Assembly: GCF_030815585.1 (NCBI RefSeq)
Contig: NZ_JAUSWY010000001.1
Location: forward strand, 4,278,001 to 4,342,000
Length of the DNA: 64,000 nt
Source: Arthrobacter pascens
GTDB taxonomy: Bacteria; Actinomycetota; Actinomycetes; Actinomycetales; Micrococcaceae
Direction of reading: 5' to 3'
Shown here piece after piece: positions 35,941 to 44,208 of this stretch. Every line of letters begins with the position of its first letter. Positions within the stretch are counted from its first letter, which is position 1. A program made the translations under genes and the position numbers. The notes beneath the pieces are model-generated. The model saw only the letters and a program-made list of their open reading frames with translations. It searched no databases and was not told the origin of the DNA.

Positions 35941-37668
35941 CTAGGCCCCAGCCGCCGGGGCAGCTGCAGTACCGGCGCCGTTACGCTCTGTGCCGTCCTT
36001 TTCAAGGGGAGAGATCCCATGGCGGTAGAACTCCGTGTGCTGCGCGGCCAGGGGCGCGTTGCCCAGGATCAGGTCGGAGGCCCGTTCCGCCAGCATCATC
36101 ACCGGGGCGTAGATATTGCCGTTCGTCACATAAGGCATCGCGGAGGCGTCGGCGACGCGCAGGCCCTTGGTGCCGTGAACGGACATGTCCAGCGGGTTGA
36201 CCACGGCCATCGGATCGGATTCCGGGCCCATCTTGGCAGTGCAGGAGGGGTGCAGGGCGGTCTCGGCGTCCGCGGCCACCCAGTCGAGGATTTCCTGGTC
36301 CGTCTGGACACTCCGGCCGGGGGAGATCTCGCCGCCGTTGAACGGGGCCATGGCGGACTGGCCCAGGATATCGCGGGAGATCCGGACGGCTTCCACCCAT
36401 TCCCGGCGGTCCTGCTCGGTGGAGAGGTAGTTGAAGACCATGGACGGATGCACTGCGGGATCGGTGGACTTGATCTTGAGGCTTCCCCGGGCGTCCGAGT
36501 ACATCGGGCCGATGTGCACCTGGTAGCCGTGCTTTGCTTCGGCCTTCTGGCCGTCGTAGCGGACGGCGACCGGCAGGAAGTGGAACATCAGGTTGGGGTA
36601 CGCCACGTCCTCGTTGGAGCGGACGAATCCGCCGCCTTCGAAGTGGTTGGTGGAGGCAGGTCCCTTGCGGCCAAAGAGCCATTCCAGGCCAATGAACGGG
36701 TAGCGCCACAGGTCCAGGTTCGGCTGCATGGAAACCGGCTGGGTGCAGGCGTGCTGGATGTACACCTCGAGGTGGTCCTGCAGGTTTTCGCCCACACCGG
36801 GCAGGTTGACCACGGGCTTGATACCGAGGGACAACAGGAGCTGGGCATCGCCGACGCCGGAGAGCTGCAGCAACTGCGGGGTATTGATGGCGCCGCCGGA
36901 CAGGACGACCTCGCCGGCATTGACTGTGTGGAGCTTGCCGTTGCGGCGGTAGGTGACGCCGGTGGCCACATTGCCTTCGAAGTTGACCTTCGTGACCAGG
37001 GCCCGGGTGAGGACCGTAAGGTTCGGCCGGTTGAAGTTGGGGCGGAGGTAGGCACGCGATGCGGAGAGGCGCTGGCCCTTGTGGACGTTGCGGTCGAAGG
37101 CGGCGAAGCCTTCCTGGCGGTAGCCGTTGACGTCGTCCGTCAGCGGGAAACCGGCCTGCCGGGCCGCCTGGAAGAAGGACTGGAACAGGGGATTGGTGGC
37201 AGGACCGCGCTCCAGGACCAGCGGGCCGTCGTGTCCGCGGAACTCGTCGTCGGGGTCCGCGGCGAGGGTGTTCTCCATGCGCCGGAAGTACGGGAGGCAG
37301 TGGGCGAAGTCCCAGCTTTCCATCCCGGCGTCGGCGCCCCAGCGCTCGTAGTCGAGCGGGTTTCCGCGCTGGAAGATCATCCCGTTGATGGAGCTCGATC
37401 CGCCAAGTACTTTGCCGCGTGCGTGGGCCACGCGGCGGCCGCCCATGTGCGGTTCGGGATCGGACTGGTAGCGCCAGTCGTACAGCGGGTTGCCGCTGGG
37501 GAAAGTCAGCGCGGCGGGCATCTGGATGAAAAGGTCCCAGGGGTAGTCGCTCCGTCCAGCCTCGAGAACCAGGACGCTGCTCTGGCCTCCTTCGCTCAGC
37601 CGGTTGGCGAGCACGGAACCTGCGCTTCCGCCGCCGACGACGACGTAGTCGTAGTGGGTTTTTGTCAT
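35941..37668 (-). CDS. betA: Choline dehydrogenase (GMC oxidoreductase)
   Basis: A 575-residue FAD-dependent GMC oxidoreductase with dinucleotide motif [16 protein letters not shown] at the N-terminus, GGSSSINGM (GMC signature 1), [15 protein letters not shown] (signature 2) and [10 protein letters not shown] near the catalytic His. This pattern is typical of BetA, which oxidises choline to betaine aldehyde. I chose the ATG at 37668 with AAAGGAG about 10 nt upstream; an ATG 17 codons earlier has a crowded site. It is the first gene of the betA-betB-permease operon. Confidence 0.92.
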   Translation of the reverse strand: MTKTHYDYVVVGGGSAGSVLANRLSEGGQSSVLVLEAGRSDYPWDLFIQMPAALTFPSGNPLYDWRYQSDPEPHMGGRRVAHARGKVLGGSSSINGMIFQRGNPLDYERWGADAGMESWDFAHCLPYFRRMENTLAADPDDEFRGHDGPLVLERGPATNPLFQSFFQAARQAGFPLTDDVNGYRQEGFAAFDRNVHKGQRLSASRAYLRPNFNRPNLTVLTRALVTKVNFEGNVATGVTYRRNGKLHTVNAGEVVLSGGAINTPQLLQLSGVGDAQLLLSLGIKPVVNLPGVGENLQDHLEVYIQHACTQPVSMQPNLDLWRYPFIGLEWLFGRKGPASTNHFEGGGFVRSNEDVAYPNLMFHFLPVAVRYDGQKAEAKHGYQVHIGPMYSDARGSLKIKSTDPAVHPSMVFNYLSTEQDRREWVEAVRISRDILGQSAMAPFNGGEISPGRSVQTDQEILDWVAADAETALHPSCTAKMGPESDPMAVVNPLDMSVHGTKGLRVADASAMPYVTNGNIYAPVMMLAERASDLILGNAPLAAQHTEFYRHGISPLEKDGTERNGAGTAAAPAAGA

Positions 37669-37971
37669 GCTGCAAACTCTCCTTTTACCTGGTGCCGACC
37701 AGCCGGCGAGGGCAGTCATCCCTCTTCCGGAAGCGGGCGGTAAATCATGGGCCCCGGAACTGCTTGGCGCACAGCGCTACCAGGGAATATGTCGGTCTTC
37801 ACTCATTTATGTGGGGCGCATTCACTCGCGTGCGTGCTCCCCGCGAAGGTATTCCTCGGTTTTCGGCCCAAGGCCGCGGCGATGTGCCCGCTAACCCGGC
37901 ACCGGAGACTGGCAATGAAGCCGCCTCATTTCCGCGGAACCCTGTTGTGTGTGGTGTGGGTCATATGTTGG

Positions 37972-38000
37972 AGATTAGCCTAGGTTGAACAAGTGTTCAA
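37972..38000 (-). promoter_or_regulatory. Promoter for the betA operon
   Basis: On the minus strand, TTGAAC (38000-37995) is followed by 17 nt and TAATCT (37977-37972), close to the primary-sigma consensus. The -35 lies inside the left operator dyad, so a bound repressor would block it. Transcription would start near 37965, giving a leader of about 297 nt. Confidence 0.65.
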
Positions 38001-38024
38001 GACCTAGACTGGACATTTGTTCAA
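37985..38024. promoter_or_regulatory. Paired operator dyads TTGAACA-N2-TGTTCAA
   Basis: Site 1 (37985-38000) is a perfect TTGAACA-AG-TGTTCAA dyad. Site 2 (38009-38024) reads CTGGACA-TT-TGTTCAA, with 5 of 7 left-arm bases matching. The centres are 24 bp apart. They lie between betA and the divergent amidohydrolase gene, and a BetI-like TetR gene adjoins the amidohydrolase, so these are probably its operators. Confidence 0.6.
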
Positions 38025-38217
38025 AGATTAATGACGGTGTGCCGCAGCCTAAGCGGACTGGGGCATCTTCGACATGCTTTTGCACCGGGAAGATTGGTAA
38101 CCTATCGAGGCCATCAGCCTCCAAGCCCTTGGACAATCGGGGGCAGACTGTTTCACATCCGGCGATTCGATAGGCCAACCGCGATAAGCACGCACCCACT
38201 CCACGAGGGAAACAGCC

Positions 38218-38979
38218 ATGACTCGACGGATCTTCGACAGCCATTTCCACATCATCGATTCCCGGTTCCCGCTCGTGCCGAACAACGGATACCTGCCGCC
38301 CGAGTTCACGGCGACGGATTACCTTCGCAGCGTTTCAGATCTGGGAGTTGCGGGCGGAGCTGTGGTTTCGGGGTCATTCCAGGCCTTCGATCAGAGCTAT
38401 CTGCTCGACGCGTTGGCAACGCTTGGCCCGATGTTCGTTGGCGTTGCCAATATTGCAGAGACCACAAGCAACGACGAACTCCTTCGTCTTGCCGAAGCGG
38501 GAGTCCGCGGCGTTCGATTCAATCTCTACCGGGGTGGCTCCGAGCAAATAGACAGTATTTCGTCACTGGGGCGGCGCGCATGGGATGTCGCCGGAATGCA
38601 CGTCGAGTTCTATCTCGACGCGAATGACCTAGTCGAGTTGGAACCGGTCATTGCAGCACTTCCGAAGGTGAGCATCGACCACTTGGGCATGACTTCGGTG
38701 CATCGCGACGTCCTGCTCCGCCTCGTGTCCCGTGGCGTACGGGTGAAGGCCACGGGGTTCGGTCGTGTCCAACTCGACGTCGCTTCCACTATCCGGGAGC
38801 TCCACAGAGAGAATCCCGAAGCTCTAATGTTCGGAACCGATCTTCCCAGCACGAGAGCCCGAGTGCCATTCCATCCAGGTGACGTGGAAGTCGTCGCGGA
38901 TATTCTTGCCGAGGACGCGAGTCTCGCCCTTTACGGCAACGGGGCGCACTTTTACGGCTTGCTGCCCGTTTCCCGCTAG
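38218..38979 (+). CDS. Amidohydrolase-related TIM-barrel hydrolase (atypical composition)
   Basis: A 253-residue protein of the amidohydrolase-2/PDC-hydrolase-like group. The N-terminal metal HxH in FDSHFHIID (His9, His11), RGVRFNLYRGG, SIDHLGM and MFGTDLPSTR follow the family pattern. Such enzymes hydrolyse lactones or decarboxylate aromatic acids; no substrate is evident. Its GC (about 57 per cent by eye, with many A/T third positions) is lower than that of its neighbours, suggesting recent acquisition. Its stop overlaps the end of the convergent TetR gene by 4 nt. It faces betA across shared operators. Confidence 0.8.
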   Translation: MTRRIFDSHFHIIDSRFPLVPNNGYLPPEFTATDYLRSVSDLGVAGGAVVSGSFQAFDQSYLLDALATLGPMFVGVANIAETTSNDELLRLAEAGVRGVRFNLYRGGSEQIDSISSLGRRAWDVAGMHVEFYLDANDLVELEPVIAALPKVSIDHLGMTSVHRDVLLRLVSRGVRVKATGFGRVQLDVASTIRELHRENPEALMFGTDLPSTRARVPFHPGDVEVVADILAEDASLALYGNGAHFYGLLPVSR

Positions 38980-39569
38980 GCGGCGAAGGCGATCTGCTCA
39001 GTGCGGGCGATGCTCCTCTGGATGGATGCCTTGTCTACGCCAAGGAGCGCCGTTAGCCACATTCCGTTTTGCACGACCACAATGTCAGCTGCCCGCTCCC
39101 TGCATTCATCCGTGGAAAGCCCGGGTTTGGCATTCCCTATCAGCGTCGCGAGCCCGTCGAGATACCGCTCAAACGCTGCCGCATTAATCAAGGCAAAGTC
39201 TTCATGGGCTTGCGCGAGCGCCCAAAGATGGAGACGCAGGGACAGGTATTGTGTGGTCAGGAATTCCGGACCAGCAACCCGCCGGAGGGCCTGTTGGAGC
39301 TGTTCGTCCGCCGGCAACCCCGGGTCGGGCGCGACCAGCCTCAGGTCGCTCTCGTCAATTCGATTCAAGGCCGCACGGATCAAGCTCGACTTGTCTTCGT
39401 AGTAATAGTTCACCAGCCCGAGTGCCACGCCGGCCTCGCGTGCCACCGCGCGCATATTGACACCCGAGATGCCATGGCGCGACAGCAGGCCCAGTGCCGC
39501 TTCGAGGATGCGCGACTGCCTGTCAACCTGTTCGCCCTGTTCGCCTGACTTCACGGTGCTTGTATCCAC
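38976..39569 (-). CDS. TetR-family repressor, BetI-like
   Basis: A 197-residue regulator. The helix-turn-helix is at about 18-63 (ILEAALGLLSRHGISGVNM, AVAREAGVALGLVNYYYEDKSSLI). The C-terminal ligand domain with LHLWALAQAHEDFA and ERYLDGLATLI resembles the BetI type (TetR_C_6). In choline loci this protein represses uptake and oxidation genes until choline is present. Likely operators are the TTGAACA dyads at 37985-38024. It is convergent with the amidohydrolase gene (4-nt overlap) and divergent from the SsuA-like gene. Confidence 0.83.
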   Translation of the reverse strand: MDTSTVKSGEQGEQVDRQSRILEAALGLLSRHGISGVNMRAVAREAGVALGLVNYYYEDKSSLIRAALNRIDESDLRLVAPDPGLPADEQLQQALRRVAGPEFLTTQYLSLRLHLWALAQAHEDFALINAAAFERYLDGLATLIGNAKPGLSTDECRERAADIVVVQNGMWLTALLGVDKASIQRSIARTEQIAFAA

Positions 39570-39610
39570 TTGGCCAGACTATGGGGAAAGCCGGTACGGC
39601 GCATCTCAAC

Positions 39611-39640
39611 GAAAAAAGACGTCCCGCAACGTTTTTTGAC
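39611..39640. repeat. A/T-capped hairpin in the TetR-SsuA divergent gap
   Basis: A6-G-ACGT (39612-39622) can pair with ACGT-T5 (39629-39637) with a one-base bulge. The element lies 42 nt upstream of the TetR start and about 120 nt before the SsuA-like gene. It may be an operator dyad, a remnant terminator, or an attenuator. Confidence 0.35.
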
Positions 39641-39761
39641 GCCGGGCTACCTTCTGTTGAGCGTCCGCGACGTCCGGTGAACGTGCGTGTCCTTCGCCGT
39701 TGTGGCCGCTGGGGGCCCTCCGTAATCTCGTCTCCAGTATCCGCCCCAACAAAGGAATCCC

Positions 39762-40949
39762 ATGGCAACACCGCAGGACAACGGTCCGCAGAACCCGCAA
39801 GGCTCCACCCGCATCGTGGCCGGCCAGTCCGCCACGCCCAAGCGTCCGCTTGGCCTGAAGGTCGGCTTCGTGGCTGGCATCCTGGCCCTGGCCGGCGGCG
39901 GCATCGTCGTGGCGTCGGCCGTCTCCGCCAACTCCCCGAGTGCAGGCACCTCCGCCGAAGCAGCCGCACCCGCCGGCAACCCCGCCGCAGAGCTGAAGCT
40001 CGGCTACTTCGGCAATGTCACCCATGCTCCCGCCCTGGTCGGAGTCAGCAAGGGCTTCATCGCCGACGAACTGGGCAGCACCAAGCTCAGCACGCAGGTC
40101 TTCAATGCCGGACCCGCCGCGATCGAGGCCCTGAACGCCGGCGCCATCGACGCCACGTACATCGGCCCCAACCCCGCCATCAATTCCTTCGTCAAGAGCC
40201 AGGGCGAATCGGTCAGCGTCATCGCCGGTGCTGCTGCGGGCGGTGCGCAGCTGGTGGTCCGGCCGGACATCACCTCCGCGGCTGACCTCAAGGGCAAGAC
40301 GCTCGCCTCCCCGCAGCTCGGCGGCACCCAGGACGTCGCGCTGCGCGCCTGGCTCAGCACGCAGGGGTACAAGACCAAGGTGGACGGCAGCGGCGACGTT
40401 GCCATCAACCCGACTGAAAACGCCCAGACCCTGAAGCTGTTCCAGGACGGAAAGCTCGACGGCGCGTGGTTGCCCGAGCCGTGGGCATCCCGCCTGGTGC
40501 TCCAGGCCGGAGCCAAGGTCCTGGTGGACGAGAAGGACCTGTGGGACGGCTCGCTCTCCGGCAAACCGGGCGAGTTCCCCACTACCATCCTGATCGTGAA
40601 CAAGAAATTCGCCGCCGACCACCCGGACACCGTGAAGGCGCTCATCAAAGGCAACGCCAAGTCTGTGGACTGGTTGAACACCGCCCCGGCAGACGAAAAG
40701 ACCAGCGCCATCAATGCCGCCCTCAAAGATGCAGCTGGTGCCGAGCTCAAGCCTGACGTGATCGAAAGGTCGCTGAAGAACATCGTGTTCACCGTGGATC
40801 CGCTGGCCGGAACCTACAAGAAGCTCCTGCAGGACGGCGTGGACGCCGGAACCACCAAGCAGGCAGACATCAACGGCATCTTTGACCTGACTGCCCTCAA
40901 TGAGGTAACCGGGAAGAAGACCTCAGCTGCCGGCTTGGGCAACGAGTAG
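39762..40949 (+). CDS. Orphan SsuA-like substrate-binding protein (sulfonate/nitrate type)
   Basis: A 395-residue protein. A hydrophilic N-terminus (1-28) precedes one hydrophobic segment (about 31-56) with no lipobox cysteine, so it is either a membrane-tethered or cleaved exported protein. The mature part carries the SsuA/NMT1 layout: LKLGYFGNVTHAPALVGVSKGF, LNAGAIDATYIGPNPAINSF, GKTLASPQLGGTQD and WLPEPWASRLV. Such proteins bind aliphatic sulfonates, taurine or nitrate for ABC uptake. No permease or ATPase gene follows; the next gene is an acyltransferase. It may serve a transporter encoded elsewhere. Confidence 0.85.
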   Translation: MATPQDNGPQNPQGSTRIVAGQSATPKRPLGLKVGFVAGILALAGGGIVVASAVSANSPSAGTSAEAAAPAGNPAAELKLGYFGNVTHAPALVGVSKGFIADELGSTKLSTQVFNAGPAAIEALNAGAIDATYIGPNPAINSFVKSQGESVSVIAGAAAGGAQLVVRPDITSAADLKGKTLASPQLGGTQDVALRAWLSTQGYKTKVDGSGDVAINPTENAQTLKLFQDGKLDGAWLPEPWASRLVLQAGAKVLVDEKDLWDGSLSGKPGEFPTTILIVNKKFAADHPDTVKALIKGNAKSVDWLNTAPADEKTSAINAALKDAAGAELKPDVIERSLKNIVFTVDPLAGTYKKLLQDGVDAGTTKQADINGIFDLTALNEVTGKKTSAAGLGNE

Positions 40950-41131
40950 CCCGGACCTGGCCGCACCGGACTGGCCGGGTTCAGGTTTCGTCCAGCCGGG
41001 TCGGGGATACTTGGACAAGGCACGGATTGACGCCTGCAACCACATCCACGTCAACAGGCAAGGATGGGTTCTGCCTTGAGTCAGCTGAAGGTGGAACCGG
41101 CCAGATACCAGACAGAGGCTCCGGAGGTTAT

Positions 41132-42292
41132 GTGACGTTGCTAGTTGGTGGACCGGTCAGGACGGCCGCCCGGCAAACAAAAGTGCGCCCAAGGCTGGAC
41201 GGCCTGGACGTTCTTCGCGGTGCTGCCGTAGGTGCCGTTCTGCTGGGACATTCCTGGCCCGGGATCTTCCAAGGTGCCGGCATCGTCGGTGTCATCGTCT
41301 TCTTTGTGTTGAGCGGTTACCTGATCACAGGCGTGCTGCTCAGGGACGTCGAACGGCATCGCAAGATCCGCTACGGCCGTTTTTATGCGCATCGGGCCTT
41401 CCGGCTGCTGCCGGCGCTCAGCGCCTTCCTTGGCGTGTACGCCATCGTTGAATTGACGGCGGACGTCCTCGGTGACCGGTCCAAGGGAATCATCGGTTAC
41501 ACCCTCCTCGCCGGTTTCGGCTACCTCAAAGACTTACCCCTGCCTTTTGATGTCAGCCTCGCCATCGGACCGCTCTGGACCCTCGCGGTGGAAGAACAGT
41601 TCTATCTGATCTGGCCGGCACTGTTGGTGTTCGCCCTGCGCAGCAACCGTCAGGGCCGGCTGGTTGGCTGGTCTGCCGCCGTCGTCCTTTCCCTCATGAC
41701 GGCGAGTGTGCTGGCGATGCTGATCCTTGCTCCGGAGCTCCACTCCCTGGTCTATGCGCTGCCGACGACGTGGGGTCTCGGGCTGATCGTCGGTTCAGCG
41801 CTGTGCCTGTACAGGGTCCACGTGACCAGCTGGTTCTCCGGCCACCGGCTCAGGCTGGCGGCCGGGCTCGGCTCGACCGTTGTCCTGGCAGCGCTGGTCT
41901 TCTTCCCCAAGGCCAATGAAACACCGGCTTTCTTCTTCGTTGGAGGCCCGCTGGCCATGGCTGCCGCGGGCGTCCTGGTGATGCTGGCCGCGTCCCGCAG
42001 CAGTGTGATGCCAACGTGGACGCGCGCGTTGCAGGCACTGGGCACGGTTTCCTACGCCGCGTACCTCTGGAACTACATCGTCATTCTCTGGCTCAATGAC
42101 GGATCCACAGCCGACCTGCCGCCGCTGGTGGCTGTGTCGGCAATCCTGCTGACCCTGCTGCTGGCAGTCATCAGCTGGCACACCGTCGAAAGGTTGGGAC
42201 GCATCGCCCGCGACCGCTTCGACAACAAGTACTATCCGGACCAGCAGCGGGCTGCGGCGCCGTTTCCCAGCCGGGACACGGCCAGAAGGTAG
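41132..42292 (+). CDS. Acyltransferase family 3 membrane protein (OafA/YrhL type)
   Basis: About 386 residues with about 10 membrane segments. RLDGLDVLRGAAV begins the family core; the catalytic His40 lies in LLGHSWPG; FFVLSGYLITGVLL and LWTLAVEEQFYLIWPALL follow, as in membrane O-acyltransferases that acetylate surface polysaccharides or lipids. I chose GTG at 41132, with GGAGG 4 nt upstream (TTG at 41138 is also possible); the open frame extends back to 41027. The neighbours do not reveal the acceptor. Confidence 0.86.
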   Translation: MTLLVGGPVRTAARQTKVRPRLDGLDVLRGAAVGAVLLGHSWPGIFQGAGIVGVIVFFVLSGYLITGVLLRDVERHRKIRYGRFYAHRAFRLLPALSAFLGVYAIVELTADVLGDRSKGIIGYTLLAGFGYLKDLPLPFDVSLAIGPLWTLAVEEQFYLIWPALLVFALRSNRQGRLVGWSAAVVLSLMTASVLAMLILAPELHSLVYALPTTWGLGLIVGSALCLYRVHVTSWFSGHRLRLAAGLGSTVVLAALVFFPKANETPAFFFVGGPLAMAAAGVLVMLAASRSSVMPTWTRALQALGTVSYAAYLWNYIVILWLNDGSTADLPPLVAVSAILLTLLLAVISWHTVERLGRIARDRFDNKYYPDQQRAAAPFPSRDTARR

Positions 42293-42322
42293 CGGCGGAC
42301 TAAGGCCACCGCCCGGCCCCGT

Positions 42323-43261
42323 TCACTCGCCTGGGACGGCGTTCAGTTCCGCGCGGGTGGGCGGGTTGGCGCCTGGCCGGGAGACGGTGACCGCCGCGGC
42401 CCGGGACGCGTGGGCCAGGAGTTCTGCCAATCCTTCGGCAGGTAATTCCCGGAGGTCCTTCCGGTTCTGCGCACCGTCCAGGCCGCGGTCCACTATCCCG
42501 GACAGCAGCGCGGCCATGAAGGAATCGCCGGCTCCCACCGTGTCCGCCACGTCCACCCGGGGCGCGGCACACTCGGCCTCACCGGCGGCAGTGGCACCCC
42601 AGGGGCCGGCAGCACCGCGTGTGACCACCACCATGGCCGGTCCTTGTGAGCCCCCCAGGGTCAGCCAGCGGCGGGCCGAATCCAGCACGTCCTTGCCGGG
42701 GTAAAGCCATTCGAGGTCTTCATCGGAGGCCTTGACCACATCCGCCAGGGTGACGAACTTTTCCGCCTGGCGGCGCGCGTAGTCCACATCGGGGATGATG
42801 CTGGGCCGGCAGTTGGGGTCGAAACTGATGGTGGAGGAGGGGTGGGCGTACTCGACGGCGGCCAGGACGTCCACGGCGCCCGGAGCCAGCATGGTGGCGA
42901 TGGAACCGGTGTGCAGCAGGGTGGTTCCCTGCAGCATAAAGGCCAGCCGCTCCGCCAGGCCGGGAAGTTCCCAGGTGAGGTCGAACGTGTAGTTGGCGGC
43001 GCCGTCGTCGTCGATCAGGGCGGTGGCAATGCTGGTTGGCAGCTCGTCCGGACCCAGCGGCAGCATCACGGAACTGGCGCGCAGGTGGGCCGCCACCGAA
43101 TCCCCGTAAGCGTCGCGGCCATAGCGGCCGATGAACTGCACCGGATGGTCAAGGCGGGCCAGCCCCACCGCAACATTGAGAGGGCTGCCGCCCACGTGGG
43201 CTTCGATTCCGGAGGCGCGCTGGACAACGTCAACCAGGCCCTCACCGATAACGGAAAGCAT
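42323..43261 (-). CDS. PfkB-family carbohydrate kinase (fructokinase-like)
   Basis: A 312-residue cytosolic sugar kinase of the ribokinase/PfkB class. GGSPLNVAVGLARL (N-terminal signature), the glycine-rich stretch near ISFDPNCRP and the C-terminal ATP/catalytic motif DTVGAGDSF with Asp as base are present. The pattern is fructokinase-like but the sugar cannot be fixed. It follows an alpha/beta hydrolase gene by 3 nt on the same strand, so the two are co-translated or coupled. Confidence 0.87.
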   Translation of the reverse strand: MLSVIGEGLVDVVQRASGIEAHVGGSPLNVAVGLARLDHPVQFIGRYGRDAYGDSVAAHLRASSVMLPLGPDELPTSIATALIDDDGAANYTFDLTWELPGLAERLAFMLQGTTLLHTGSIATMLAPGAVDVLAAVEYAHPSSTISFDPNCRPSIIPDVDYARRQAEKFVTLADVVKASDEDLEWLYPGKDVLDSARRWLTLGGSQGPAMVVVTRGAAGPWGATAAGEAECAAPRVDVADTVGAGDSFMAALLSGIVDRGLDGAQNRKDLRELPAEGLAELLAHASRAAAVTVSRPGANPPTRAELNAVPGE

Positions 43262-43264
43262 GGG

Positions 43265-44119
43265 TCATACTCTGCCAGAGAAGCGGGCGGGGGACACACG
43301 CGTGGGCTGCCCCATCATCACCTGCACCAGCTCGCGGCATTTCTTGTACGCAACCGATTTGGGATCAATGAGCGAGTAGTGGTCACCCGGGACCTTGACC
43401 AGCTGTGGGGGCGATTGCGCCTTCCTCCCGGCGGCCACATACGCCTCCGACTGGCTCAACGGAACATCCCCGTCCGCCACGGCATGGACGGCGTAGACGG
43501 GAAGATGCAGCGGGATGGTGGATCTCGGGTCCGCGTACTTGTGGCGCAGGGGATATTTCGACGACGATCCGCCCAGCAGGTTGCTGACCGCACCACTGCT
43601 GAGGTCCAGCTTCTCCGCCTCAGCAAGGTTGAGCAGCCCTGACTGGCTTACCACGCCGGTCAGGTGGACAGCATCGGCGTCTGCCTTCCGCCGGATCTGG
43701 CGGTCCGCGTCCGGCAGTCCCAGCTGTGCCAGTTTGCTTCGGCCTGCGGCCCAGGCCGCCAGGTGACCGCCGGCTGAGTGGCCCAGCGCCACCACTGGAC
43801 CGAGTTCCAAGGCATGGCTGGCGGCGATGTCCGCCAGCTTGTCGATTCCTGCCAGCACGTCCTCAAAGGTGTGCGGCCAGCCGCCGCCATTGCCCGCCCG
43901 GCGGTACTCCAGGTTCCAAGCGGCCATCCCGTGCGCGGCCAGGTCCCTGGCGATCGGTTCCCCCAGCTCCGCGCCGTACTGCGAGCGCCAGTAGCCCCCG
44001 TGGATCACCACCACCACGCCACGGTGCATCCCTCCAGCGGGGAGCGCGGGCAGCTCCGGCAGGAAAAGCTCGCCCCACTGACTGGCATCCTCGCCGTAGT
44101 GGTACCTGTGCCGCTTCAC
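43265..44119 (-). CDS. Alpha/beta hydrolase (kynurenine formamidase/esterase-like)
   Basis: A 284-residue cytosolic hydrolase. The oxyanion motif HGGYW (40-44) and the nucleophile elbow GHSAGGH (Ser115) match the bacterial kynurenine-formamidase and HSL-like esterase group. The catalytic His is probably in GDHYSL near the C-terminus. The PfkB kinase gene starts 3 nt after its stop. A sugar-ester or acyl-sugar role would fit the kinase next door, but this is speculative. Confidence 0.85.
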   Translation of the reverse strand: MKRHRYHYGEDASQWGELFLPELPALPAGGMHRGVVVVIHGGYWRSQYGAELGEPIARDLAAHGMAAWNLEYRRAGNGGGWPHTFEDVLAGIDKLADIAASHALELGPVVALGHSAGGHLAAWAAGRSKLAQLGLPDADRQIRRKADADAVHLTGVVSQSGLLNLAEAEKLDLSSGAVSNLLGGSSSKYPLRHKYADPRSTIPLHLPVYAVHAVADGDVPLSQSEAYVAAGRKAQSPPQLVKVPGDHYSLIDPKSVAYKKCRELVQVMMGQPTRVSPARFSGRV

Positions 44120-44208
44120 TGCATCCTCCGGGACGTAAACGTCCGACGCCGTACATCAGCCATGTGCCGAGCCTACAGTGCGAAGGTCGGGCGACGGCGG
44201 CAGGTCCC

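Larger units (their letters stand above)
37669..38217. other. 549-nt divergent regulatory region of the betaine locus
   Basis: There is no credible gene here. It holds a minus-strand promoter (37972-38000), a pair of operator-like dyads (37985-38024), and about 300 nt of untranslated leader before betA, with a possible hairpin of GGGG-C-GCA against TGC-T-CCCC near 37813-37842. The right side (38040-38217) leads into the amidohydrolase gene and is less GC-rich than its surroundings. Confidence 0.7.

Noticed and set aside
35620..37743. A 707-codon plus-strand open frame across betA and betB
   Set aside because: It is antisense to two well-supported enzymes, lacks any motif and has a shadow-type composition that is common in high-GC DNA.
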